Shown here: positions 26,478-34,898 of the stretch, piece after piece
How the letters are laid out: each line of letters starts with the position of its first letter
How positions within the stretch are numbered: the stretch's first letter is position 1
Source of the DNA: Candidatus Aminicenantota bacterium
Lineage (GTDB): Bacteria > Acidobacteriota > Aminicenantia > UBA2199
Length of the DNA stretch: 34,898 bases
NCBI GenBank assembly: GCA_030610885.1
Contig: JAUWQW010000014.1
Span: 1 to 34,898 of the forward strand
Direction of reading: 5' to 3'
Program-made: the position numbers and the translations under genes
Notes under the pieces: generated by a model
What the model saw: only the letters and a program-made list of their open reading frames with translations
What the model was told of the DNA's origin: nothing
Databases searched by the model: none

Positions 26478-27230
26478 ATGGATAACATTATAAAATTAGA
26501 TAAACAGAATATTTCAGAAGAGCATATCTGCTGTGCGATTTCAGACAAGAAATGTAAAGCAGGATATGAAGCGAAAAAAGATTGGATTACAAAGCAGTTT
26601 GCAGATGGATTTGTTTTTAAAAAACTTGATGTTAGAGGCAAAGTATTTATTGAGTATGTTCCTGCTGAGAATGCATGGAGTCCAATAGACGCATCTGGTT
26701 ATATGCTGATTAATTGTTTTTGGGTGTCTGGACAATTTAAAAATAAAGGAAATGGTAAAAGGCTCTATGATGAATGTTTAAATGATTCAAAAGATAAAAA
26801 TGGAATTGTAGTTATTACTGGTGCTAAGAAACTTCCTTTTATGTCTGATAAGAAGTTCTTTCAAAAGCAAGGATTTGAACTGTGTGATACGGCTGAGCCA
26901 AATTTTGAACTTTGGTACAAAAGATTAAAAATGAATGCACCAACGCCGAAATTTAAAGAATGTGCTAAAAACGGAGAATGTGACAACAAAAATGGATTGA
27001 CAGTTTATTATACAAACGGCTGTCCATTTACAGAATATTATGTAAACACAGAACTTGTAGACGTTGCAAAAGAAAAAGGATATAAATTAAAAGTGATAAA
27101 GATTGAGAGTAAGGAGCAAGCTCAAAATCATTTTGTTCCATTTACGAATTATAGCATTTTTAAAGATGGGAAATTTGTAACACAGCACATATTAAATGAT
27201 AAATATTTTGATAAGTTTATAAGAGAATAA
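26478..27230 (+). CDS. yoaP: GNAT acetyltransferase with YoaP-like C-terminal domain
   Basis: GNAT core (INCFWVSGQFKNKGNGKRLYDECL) followed by a thioredoxin-like/YoaP-type tail (LTVYYTNGCPFTEYYV...YSIFKDGKFVTQHILNDKYFDKFI). Confidence 0.75.
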   Translation: MDNIIKLDKQNISEEHICCAISDKKCKAGYEAKKDWITKQFADGFVFKKLDVRGKVFIEYVPAENAWSPIDASGYMLINCFWVSGQFKNKGNGKRLYDECLNDSKDKNGIVVITGAKKLPFMSDKKFFQKQGFELCDTAEPNFELWYKRLKMNAPTPKFKECAKNGECDNKNGLTVYYTNGCPFTEYYVNTELVDVAKEKGYKLKVIKIESKEQAQNHFVPFTNYSIFKDGKFVTQHILNDKYFDKFIRE

Positions 27231-27291
27231 AAAGCACGAAAGCACAACAATGTGTATAATCCATAAGGGTTTCAGAGGTTTTCGTGAAAAA

Positions 27292-28200
27292 GGGGTCAGG
27301 TCTTGTTTTTTGCATTGTTAATTAATATGTGATAAAATTTAAATATGTCACGTCCATTAAGGATTGAATTTGAAGGTGCTTTTTATCATATTATTTCAAG
27401 AGGCAATGAGAAATCTGAAATATTTAGGGATACTAAAGATAGAAAGGATTTCCTTGGGATTATAGAACTTTTGGTTAAGCGTTATCATTGGAAAATTCAC
27501 ACTTATTGTTTAATGGATAATCATTATCATCTGTTGATAGAAACACCGTTACCTAACTTATCTACTGGAATGAGGCAATTAAACGGGATTTACACCCAGG
27601 GTTTTAATCGGAGATGGGATCGAGTAGGTCATTTATTTCAGGGTAGGTTTAAGTCATATATTGTTGAAAAGGAGAGTTATCTTTTGGAATTAAGCCGTTA
27701 TATTGTTTTGAACCCGGTACGAGCTGGTATTGTTAGAAATGTTGAGGACTGGGAGTGGTCCTCCTATAGGATTTTATCTGGAATTAAAAAGAAAAAGGAT
27801 TTTATATTTACAGATACTTTATGGTCATATTTTTCAAGCGATGTTATTGATGCCCAAAAGGAGTATAGAGATTTTGTTTATTCTGGTGCAGGGCAAGATG
27901 ATAAGTTGTTTAAATCAGCAAAAGGTGGATTTATTTTAGGTGGAGAAGGATTTGCAAAATCAATAATGCAAAAGTTGAAGACCAGAAAAATAGATGAAAT
28001 TACCAGAAAAGAGAGATATCCGGATCGTCCTGAATTAGAAAAGATATTTCATGAGAAATCTCGTGATGAGGAGGTTGATGTTGCGATTAATGAATGGGGA
28101 TATGTGTTAAAGGAGGTAGGTGATTTTGTTAATTTACATTATTCAACAGTCAGTAGGATTGCAAAAAAGATGAGTTATGCAAAAAACAAGACCTGACCCC
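27292..28200 (+). mobile_element. RAYT-type element with perfect 24-bp inverted ends
   Basis: Left GGGGTCAGGTCTTGTTTTTTGCAT (27292-27315), right ATGCAAAAAACAAGACCTGACCCC (28177-28200). Confidence 0.88.
27345..28196 (+). CDS. REP-associated tyrosine transposase (IS200-like, Y1/HUH)
   Basis: MSRPLRIEFEGAFYHIISRGNEK, MDNHYHLLIETP, GHLFQGRFKSYIVEKESYLLELSRYIVLNPVRAGIV. Confidence 0.95.
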   Translation: MSRPLRIEFEGAFYHIISRGNEKSEIFRDTKDRKDFLGIIELLVKRYHWKIHTYCLMDNHYHLLIETPLPNLSTGMRQLNGIYTQGFNRRWDRVGHLFQGRFKSYIVEKESYLLELSRYIVLNPVRAGIVRNVEDWEWSSYRILSGIKKKKDFIFTDTLWSYFSSDVIDAQKEYRDFVYSGAGQDDKLFKSAKGGFILGGEGFAKSIMQKLKTRKIDEITRKERYPDRPELEKIFHEKSRDEEVDVAINEWGYVLKEVGDFVNLHYSTVSRIAKKMSYAKNKT

Positions 28201-28294
28201 CATGATTTACCCCGGCAGGGATTGATATTTTTGTTCCGGGCCGTTCATTCGATTTTTGGCTGAAGCGGAAAGAAATGAGTGAATAAAGTATATT

Positions 28295-28328
28295 TAACAA
28301 GATAAATCAAAAGAGGAAACCTGACCCC
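28295..28328. repeat. REP-family fragment
   Basis: aagataaatcaaaagaggaaacctgacccc; matches 32189-32218. Confidence 0.7.
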
Positions 28329-28445
28329 AAAAGCAAAAGGCTTGTAAAGATACTTAACATATAAATGAAAATTGTATATATGAAAAAAAATTAAGAAAGG
28401 CTGGGAATCCTTGATATCAAATGATAAAGGTTTTTTTAGAAAAGT

Positions 28446-28462
28446 TGGCATAAAAATTGCTA
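28446..28462 (+). promoter_or_regulatory. Second candidate sigma54 -24/-12 promoter
   Basis: TTGGCATAAAAATTGCT; GG and GC separated by exactly 10 nt. Confidence 0.7.
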
Positions 28463-28501
28463 TGTATTTAATACAATAAAAAATTAAAAAAAGGCGAAAT
28501 T

Positions 28502-28630
28502 ATGGGTAATGGCAAGAATTTTATGAAAAGTGGGCATCCGCAGCACAAAAAACGGCAGCTAAAGGAAGAAATATTGCTGTTTGGTGCGCTTTTCCACAGG
28601 AAATTTTTGACATTACGTTTTGAGAATTAA
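28502..28630 (+). CDS. Possible 42-aa small protein downstream of the second sigma54 promoter
   Basis: MGNGKNFMKSGHPQHKKRQLKEEILLFGALFHRKFLTLRFEN*; position only. Confidence 0.3.
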   Translation: MGNGKNFMKSGHPQHKKRQLKEEILLFGALFHRKFLTLRFEN

Positions 28631-28824
28631 GAAGAGATAATGAAAGTATTAAAATCATCAAATTATTATTGAAGGAGGTAATATTTTGAAAAATGTTTAC
28701 AAAAATGATCTTTATTGGTCAAAGTAAATATAGTTTATTTTGGTTTTTAATTAAAATAATAAAAGGAGGAAAAGATGGATGAAAACAAAATGAAATTATA
28801 TTGGGTAATGGGGAGGTGTTAAAA

Positions 28825-29916
28825 ATGAAAGAAAAAGAATATACTTTTTTTAGGCTTAATCAGGATAGTGGAATAGAAGATAATGAGAAAGTAGGGAAAC
28901 CCTTCAAAATTGAAGAGAATAACCTGGGAACTGCAAAGTATGTGATTTTCAGTGACCTTCATAAAGGTACTGGGCGTAAAAAATCTGATGCATTCTTGCA
29001 AAACGAATATACATACTGCTATGCATTGAATTATTATCTAGAAAAAGATTTTAAACTAATACTTGCAGGAGATATTGAAGAAGGATGGGGATTTAAATTA
29101 AAGAATGTTATTAAACGCTATAAAAATACTGTTTTTTATTGTGAAAAGAAATTTGTAGAAAAAGGAATCCAAAGAGAAGAAGGTTACTATTTTCGAATTA
29201 TTGGAAATCATGATAAAGGATGGGGAAAGAAAAGAGTAAGAAAATTATTAATTCCGGCTTTAGGCAATAATGAAGTTAAAATATACACATCAGTTTTTAT
29301 TGGGGATAGGATATTAATATTACATGGGCATCAAGGTGATGCTACTTCTGATAAGTTGAAAGGTATAGCTAAAAATGTTGTTAGATTTGTTACTCAAACC
29401 GTTTTTTCCTGGTTTGGTAGAAAAAAAGATAGGGCTGCAACTAGTGCACAAATCAGAAAAAAGCGTGATAAATATCTATATGAATGGGCAAAAGATAGAA
29501 AATTACTTCTGATTGCTGGTCATACGCATAGATATATTTTCAAATCATCATCAAATGTAAATATTACAAAGGATGATCTTGATAAATTTGAACAGGAATT
29601 AAAAATAGAAAAAGAAAAAGATGAGAAGGATTCAATAAAAATACTTCGATTGGAAGAATACATTAAAATCGTGAAAGAAGACATATCAGAGGTTGGAGAT
29701 ATACCTTGCTATTTTAACACTGGAGCAGGTGACTATATTGATGGTATAACCGGTATTGAGATTGATAATGGAGAAATTAAAATAATAAAGTGGAATTCAC
29801 CAAGATTTAATTATAAATTTACAGGCATATTACCAGATGCATTACCCGATCCAAAAAGAATTGAAGTGTTTTCAGAAAGTATTGATGAAATATTGAATCA
29901 GATTCCTACGATTTAA
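28825..29916 (+). CDS. Calcineurin-like metallophosphoesterase
   Basis: VIFSDLHKG, AGDIEEGWG, GNHDKGWG, LHGHQGD, AGHTHRY motifs. ATG 28825 after GGGGAGGTG preferred over TTG 28801. Confidence 0.9.
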   Translation: MKEKEYTFFRLNQDSGIEDNEKVGKPFKIEENNLGTAKYVIFSDLHKGTGRKKSDAFLQNEYTYCYALNYYLEKDFKLILAGDIEEGWGFKLKNVIKRYKNTVFYCEKKFVEKGIQREEGYYFRIIGNHDKGWGKKRVRKLLIPALGNNEVKIYTSVFIGDRILILHGHQGDATSDKLKGIAKNVVRFVTQTVFSWFGRKKDRAATSAQIRKKRDKYLYEWAKDRKLLLIAGHTHRYIFKSSSNVNITKDDLDKFEQELKIEKEKDEKDSIKILRLEEYIKIVKEDISEVGDIPCYFNTGAGDYIDGITGIEIDNGEIKIIKWNSPRFNYKFTGILPDALPDPKRIEVFSESIDEILNQIPTI

Positions 29917-29934
29917 TTTGACTTTAATTATCAG

Positions 29935-30066
29935 GGAAAAAAGAGGGACGATAGGTTTGTCAATACTTTTTTACTCTTCTTTATTAACCATTTCAATAGC
30001 TGTTCTAATTGAATTCAATAGCATAGTCTTATGTCTCTCTTAAAAATCAAAAAATTAAGATACAAC
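29935..30066. repeat. ~130-bp direct repeat flanking the KAP gene, copy A
   Basis: agagggacgataggtttgtcaatacttttttactcttctttattaaccatttcaatagctgttctaattgaattcaatagcatagtctta...; matches 31981-32110. Confidence 0.88.
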
Positions 30067-30162
30067 TTATTTTTTCCTGTAATTTGAAAATTTTTCATAA
30101 ATCTATTGACAATGAATAACAATTCCCCTAATATTTCATTAAAATGAAAAAAGGATTTTCCT

Positions 30163-31836
30163 ATGGTGCCTAAAGTTATCCATAATGATGAACCTACAAG
30201 TGTTGACGGATTGAATCGGGACCATTTTGCACACGCCCTTGCACGAATAGCTGAGACATGTGATACACCACTAGTAATAGGTCTTTATGGTACTTGGGGA
30301 ACAGGTAAAACCTCTCTTATGAAGCTCATAGAGAAAAAATTGAACCCAATGGAAACGCACTCTGTTTGGTTTAATGCCTGGCAACACCAATTTGATGAAA
30401 CTCCTGCTCTTGCTTTACTTCACACAATCGTGGACAAATTTAAAATGAAGCAAGAGGCAAAAAAACTCCTAATGGTAATTGCAGGGGCATTTGGAACGAT
30501 GCTGCTGAAAGCAACAACAAATTTGAACATAAAAGATATCGACAATCTTGGCAAACGATATGAAGAAGAACGTTTTCTTGTTGGAGAAGCCCGTGTACGT
30601 CTACATCAGCATTTCAAGCATCTGATTAAAAAAGCAAGAGGAAAGCGTCGGATTGTTTTTTTTATTGATGATCTAGATCGATGTATGCCTTCTAAACTGC
30701 TAAATTTATTAGAATCATTGAAGCTGTATCTTAACCTTACTGGGTGTATATATTTTTTAGGAGCTGATCGAACAGCATTAGAACGGAGCATACAATATCA
30801 TTATAAAGATGTAGAATTAAATGAAGCTAGGTATCTCGACAAAATAGTTCAACTTCCTTTCACTATTCCTCCTATTGCACAAGAGTCAATGGAGGAGTTT
30901 GTTGAACCGTTATTATCAAAAAATTTAATACATTGTAAAAAGTTACTGATAAAAGGTCTTGGTGATAATCCTCGGCAAGTTAAAAGATTTATTAACACTT
31001 TAACATTGAATCATCAACTTGCGCTTAGCTTGAATATTTCTGCATATAATCCAAAAGTGCTTGCTTTGTTGCTATTGATCCAATTACGCAACTCTAAACT
31101 GTTTAGGATAATTGTAAATCAGCCGGCCATATTACAAAAACTGAAACAAACCAGCGATAAAACGAAAGCTCTAAGAGATGAATACTTAGAAAAGGATATT
31201 AAATTAAAAGAAGCTCTTGATTTAGTCGATCTTCCATCAGTTGGATTATTCTCACAGTATATCTATTTAACTCAGATAGCCAGAGTAATCAAAGATGAAG
31301 CTGAGCCAGAGGATAAATTAAATTTGAAATTAATGCTTTCAGATCACCAAAAATGGTTTTACTCAGGAGGTAAGACAGGCCGGCGATTGAACCTCGGCGG
31401 AGCTGACCTCATTGGAGTCGACCTCAGTAAAACCAACCTCCGTGAAGCTGCCTTTAGCGGAGCCAATCTCAGTGAAGCTAACCTTCGTGAAGCCGACCTT
31501 ACAGGAGCCCACCTCAGTGGAACCAAGCTAGATGGAGCCAACCTTCAGAAAGCCCTCCTTATAGGAGCCTACCCTACTGATGCGCGCTTTCGTAAAGCTT
31601 TCCTTCAGGGAGCCAGCTTTCAGGGAGCCAAACTTATGAGAGCCAAACTTCAGGGAGCCGACTTCGAGAATGCAGAACTTGAGAGGGCAAATCTCAGTGA
31701 AACTGACCTCAGCGAAGCAGAAAATTTAACTCTCGAACAACTATCCAAAGTAAAAACCCTTTATAAAGCCAAATTAGATCCAAATATTTTGGGTCAGATC
31801 AAAGAAAAATATCCTCATCTTTTGAAAAAACCATAA
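30163..31836 (+). CDS. KAP-family P-loop NTPase with C-terminal pentapeptide repeats
   Basis: GLYGTWGTGKTSLM Walker A, IVFFIDDLDRC, then repeated A(D/N)LxxA pentapeptides (residues ~408-525). Confidence 0.9.
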   Translation: MVPKVIHNDEPTSVDGLNRDHFAHALARIAETCDTPLVIGLYGTWGTGKTSLMKLIEKKLNPMETHSVWFNAWQHQFDETPALALLHTIVDKFKMKQEAKKLLMVIAGAFGTMLLKATTNLNIKDIDNLGKRYEEERFLVGEARVRLHQHFKHLIKKARGKRRIVFFIDDLDRCMPSKLLNLLESLKLYLNLTGCIYFLGADRTALERSIQYHYKDVELNEARYLDKIVQLPFTIPPIAQESMEEFVEPLLSKNLIHCKKLLIKGLGDNPRQVKRFINTLTLNHQLALSLNISAYNPKVLALLLLIQLRNSKLFRIIVNQPAILQKLKQTSDKTKALRDEYLEKDIKLKEALDLVDLPSVGLFSQYIYLTQIARVIKDEAEPEDKLNLKLMLSDHQKWFYSGGKTGRRLNLGGADLIGVDLSKTNLREAAFSGANLSEANLREADLTGAHLSGTKLDGANLQKALLIGAYPTDARFRKAFLQGASFQGAKLMRAKLQGADFENAELERANLSETDLSEAENLTLEQLSKVKTLYKAKLDPNILGQIKEKYPHLLKKP

Positions 31837-31876
31837 TTGTGGACAATGCTTTATAATAATAAGTAGGAGCAATAAA

Positions 31877-31981
31877 ATGAACAGAATAAAATTCTCTTAT
31901 TCCCTCATAATAGCCATTGTGCTTCTTGGCATAGGCCTTACGTCCGATGCGGTGGAATTTAGGCGAGAAAAGCGCCCATAG
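31877..31981 (+). pseudogene. Probable truncated ORF ending at repeat copy B
   Basis: MNRIKFSYSLIIAIVLLGIGLTSDAVEFRREKRP* terminates at the repeat boundary. Confidence 0.35.
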
Positions 31982-32110
31982 AGGAAAGAGGGACGATAGG
32001 TTTGTCAATACTTTTTTACTCTCCTTTATTAACCATTTCAAGAGCTGTTCTAATTGAATTCAAGGGTATAGTCTTATATTCCTGTTAAAAAAAGAAAAAT
32101 GAAGATGCAA
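31981..32110. repeat. ~130-bp direct repeat flanking the KAP gene, copy B
   Basis: Same sequence as 29935-30066 with scattered substitutions. Confidence 0.88.
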
Positions 32111-32186
32111 CCCCATCTTTTTTTTATAAATCGTTGTTTTCTTGCTTTGAAAAAAGGATAAGAAATGAATGGAGGAAGGGTGTTTG

Positions 32187-32229
32187 GCAAGATAAATCAA
32201 AAGAAGAGACCTGACCCCCATGATTTACG
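32187..32229. repeat. REP-family element
   Basis: ggcaagataaatcaaaagaagagacctgacccccatgatttac; joins sequences seen separately at 28295-28328 and 28193-28211. Confidence 0.7.
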
Positions 32230-32277
32230 AAAACCATCGGTAAGGAATAAAATTTAAATAGTAAACTCACTTCTTGA

Positions 32278-33342
32278 TTAATCTCTCCCACCATTTTTAT
32301 TTTTTTCTTGTATCAATTTTTTAAGACTGTTATAAATTTTATTTGTTCCTATATTAAATAATGGTTCCTCCGGAAAATTTAATAGATAAGCGCACGAAAT
32401 GAAGTAAAAAACTACAACTGTCCACAAATCATTATAAAATATATTAGGGCTGTTTTCGTTTGCTTCAAACCATTTTTGGGCTAATTCTTTGCCTCCAATC
32501 GTCTGACCATGATCGTTTGAAAATTGCCATTCTTCAATTCCTGTTGTTAGATATTTACCTAACATTGAGAGCGCATTTTCAGTAGTTGTACCAGCTATAG
32601 AAGGAGTCTTTTTCATAAGCTTAAAGAGTTCATCTAAATCATTCCTTGCGTTTTTATCTAATTGCAACTCAGAGGGCGTTATCTTTATTGGAATGCCTTT
32701 CATATCAACTGGGTTAGGGATATCATATAATCGTGTATATTCAAGTGGAATTGTTTTACTTTTATCATCATTTTTTGTATGTCTGATTTTTTCTTGCCAT
32801 TTTTCATATTGGTATTTGATATCATCTGATACGTAAATCAAAGATTGTTTTCCACTCCTAGCAGCAGTCTCTAAACGCTTTGAAACATTTATATGAAGGC
32901 CTGCAATATCGCTATCATCTACTCCATCTCTTATTGTAACAGCTGGCCCAATATGAATACCTATAGCTACATCACGAGGAAACTTTTTATGTAATAGACG
33001 TAATAGATTGTATGGTGACGTGAACCAACACATTTTAAGTACAAATCCATATGTTATTGATGATGCAACTAAATCTTGAAAATCCTCTTCATTATTTTCA
33101 ATAGCAGTGAACGTAATTATTTCATCTCCAGTATTACGCGGTTGGTTGATTAATTTCTTGAATTGGTTTTTACCGAAAATCTTCCCACTATTCTTTAAGT
33201 ATTCAAACGCACGATCTACCGCCCAATGGTAGGATAGTAGATAATACCGTGCAAAACTATACGGTGAGGCCTCAGAAGCAACCTCTGTACTGCCAATAAG
33301 ATCTGCGAAAAAAATAAGATAATTTTTTAATTCATCTGACAT
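32278..33342 (-). CDS. Class III nucleotidyl cyclase-like protein
   Basis: IFFADLIGSTE and TGDEIITF candidate metal-binding Asp motifs; IGIHIGPAVTIRDGVDDSDIAGLHINVSKRLETAARSGKQSLIYVSDD cyclase-like segment. Confidence 0.75.
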   Translation of the reverse strand: MSDELKNYLIFFADLIGSTEVASEASPYSFARYYLLSYHWAVDRAFEYLKNSGKIFGKNQFKKLINQPRNTGDEIITFTAIENNEEDFQDLVASSITYGFVLKMCWFTSPYNLLRLLHKKFPRDVAIGIHIGPAVTIRDGVDDSDIAGLHINVSKRLETAARSGKQSLIYVSDDIKYQYEKWQEKIRHTKNDDKSKTIPLEYTRLYDIPNPVDMKGIPIKITPSELQLDKNARNDLDELFKLMKKTPSIAGTTTENALSMLGKYLTTGIEEWQFSNDHGQTIGGKELAQKWFEANENSPNIFYNDLWTVVVFYFISCAYLLNFPEEPLFNIGTNKIYNSLKKLIQEKNKNGGRD

Positions 33343-33448
33343 ATTAAAAAACCGCTACAAAAAAGTTATTATGAAAAAATCCAAATCTGTCCTCCCTAAT
33401 AAAGTTTCCATATAAATTTAAATTATGTATAGAATTCATTATTGTCAT

Positions 33449-34171
33449 CTATAGTAGTTTTAGTTTTTCGGATTTGTCAAAATGTTCTACACCTTCGCTT
33501 TTCTTAAGTTTATAAACTATTAAATAAGTAAAAGGGGTTGCTAAAACTTCATACATTGTTTTAAACAACCATCCCCACAAGCTTGATATAACTAATAAGT
33601 TAGTGTCGAAAATCCCGCCAAATGCAATGAAAGCGAAAGTAAAGGTATCAACACCTTGTCCAACTATAGTAGACGATATAGTTCTAATCCAAAGTTTTCG
33701 ACCAGATGATATTATTTTAAGTTTGGACATTATGAATGAGTTAGTTATTTCACCTAACAAATATCCAATAAGTGATGCAAAAACTACTCTTGGAACCAAC
33801 GATAATACAGTCGAAAACTGCTCTTGCAGTGGCCAACCTGGAGCAGGTGGTAAAACAACAGCTATCCATAGAATAAGTGCCATGAAAAAATTCATTGCAA
33901 AACCAAGGTAGATAATCTTTCTGGCTCTATTAAAACCGTACACTTCAGTCAAAATATCACCAAATATATAACTAATCGGAAACACTAAAATACCTGCAGT
34001 AAATGTTGTTGGACCAAATTTAAATAGTTTTTGAGCTGCAATATTAGATATCAAAAATGAAGCAACAAAAACTATTCCAACAATATGTAAATGTTTTGGA
34101 GTCCAATCACGAGAAGACTCTGCAATTTTTAATTTTGATTTGTGATTATTAGACATGATGATATCCTCCAA
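33449..34171 (-). CDS. yhhQ: Queuosine precursor transporter (YhhQ/VUT family)
   Basis: FLISNIAAQKLFKFGPTTFTAGILVFPISYIFGDILTEVYGFNRARKIIYLGF hallmark. Confidence 0.9.
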   Translation of the reverse strand: MEDIIMSNNHKSKLKIAESSRDWTPKHLHIVGIVFVASFLISNIAAQKLFKFGPTTFTAGILVFPISYIFGDILTEVYGFNRARKIIYLGFAMNFFMALILWIAVVLPPAPGWPLQEQFSTVLSLVPRVVFASLIGYLLGEITNSFIMSKLKIISSGRKLWIRTISSTIVGQGVDTFTFAFIAFGGIFDTNLLVISSLWGWLFKTMYEVLATPFTYLIVYKLKKSEGVEHFDKSEKLKLL

Positions 34172-34721
34172 GTTTTGTTAAGTTGAAACTGTACCAATTA
34201 AATCCCTTTGGGAGAAAGCTTTGGTTCATAAATTGGAAGTAGTTCAAGTAGGCTAAATGATTCCCAAAATAATTATCTTTAACAGCTCTACCTAATAATT
34301 TTTTATATCCAATTGAATATGCAATTTGTTTTGCTTCGCTACATATAAAAGATCCGATATTGTAGATATCCCTGCACGGTTTAGCTATTAAATGACACAG
34401 TTCAATTGCATCATCTGGTATACATTCTAACTCTAATGTAGATAAAGTAAAGAAGCCAAGGATCTGACTGAAACTACAGTTAGTCACAACTTGAGTTTGG
34501 CATGAAACATTTACCCATCGTTCGATTATATCGTCTGTTAAAAACGGTGCGATATCACTTGAAACAAATGAAAGGGCGCGTTTGGTTTTTATCCAGGAAC
34601 AGAGAGTTTCATAGTCTTCAATATTTAGATTCCTCAGATTATATTTTATCGAAACAAGATTTGTGTTAATTGCCTCTAACTTGGGATATCTTGCTCTGAC
34701 CATGCCATCTTGGTACAACAT
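34149..34721 (-). CDS. Hypothetical, possibly GNAT-fold protein
   Basis: 190 aa; NLNIEDYETLCSWIKTKRALSFVSSDIAPFLT resembles GNAT N-termini; overlaps yhhQ start. Confidence 0.5.
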   Translation of the reverse strand: MLYQDGMVRARYPKLEAINTNLVSIKYNLRNLNIEDYETLCSWIKTKRALSFVSSDIAPFLTDDIIERWVNVSCQTQVVTNCSFSQILGFFTLSTLELECIPDDAIELCHLIAKPCRDIYNIGSFICSEAKQIAYSIGYKKLLGRAVKDNYFGNHLAYLNYFQFMNQSFLPKGFNWYSFNLTKLGGYHHV

Positions 34722-34898
34722 TCTTATCTCATCAGTGTTAATAGTGTATCCAAAATAAGATTACATACTTATTTTTTTTCACCATATTGAAATATTAAAG
34801 TAATTAATATAAATAGTCAAGGGTACGAATTGACTCATTAAAAATCTATATGAAACAGGTATCGTTGCCTCATTAGAAAATCTACACGAAATTATACT

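Noticed and set aside
24273-28618. 14-mer ttttgacattacgt shared by 24273 region and 28605 region
   Set aside because: Length is compatible with chance in an AT-rich window; surrounding sequence not conserved.
31390-31710. Tandem ~15-nt DNA periodicity
   Set aside because: Explained by pentapeptide-repeat coding, not a CRISPR or satellite.
34826-34898. Imperfect duplication tcattaaaaatctatatgaaa / tcattagaaaatctacacgaaa at window end
   Set aside because: Too short and truncated by the window edge; may be part of an open frame (LIKNLYETGIVASLENLHEII) continuing outside.

Overview
AT-rich bacterial chromosomal window without rRNA, tRNA or CRISPR. It starts with ordinary genes: a PBP1A C-terminus, an MscS channel, a DUF2007-like protein, an S9 peptidase and an EamA transporter. 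It then becomes a mosaic of accessory modules bounded by short repeats. These include an AlbA_2/Schlafen-type locus, a restriction-modification pair, an uncharacterised three-gene set, a transposase remnant, a NitT/TauT-like ABC transporter with a B12/radical-SAM protein, a decayed liv operon, an AOR module, an EndoQ-like PHP protein, a sigma54 activator locus, a GNAT/YoaP protein, a RAYT transposase, a metallophosphoesterase, a KAP-NTPase/pentapeptide protein, a class III cyclase-like protein and a YhhQ-like transporter. The best candidate for an undescribed system is 22561-25988. There a sigma54 enhancer-binding regulator is followed by three GGYAAC-N6-GTTRSC inverted repeats, a near-consensus -24/-12 promoter (TTGGCATCATTCTTGCC), a 61-aa secreted two-Cys peptide, an intra-operon hairpin, a beta-propeller-like lipoprotein and a CCSC thioredoxin-like lipoprotein. 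A second near-consensus sigma54 promoter lies at 28446-28462. Other notable structures are a ~110-bp promoter/operator repeat present three times upstream of unrelated cargo (~6545, ~8224, ~26261), with a perfect 19-bp palindrome in each copy, attC-like sequences, direct repeats flanking the AOR and KAP modules, and a RAYT transposase with perfect 24-bp inverted ends plus dispersed CTGACCCC-type relatives. All functional names come from reading the translations and motifs; no database search was run.
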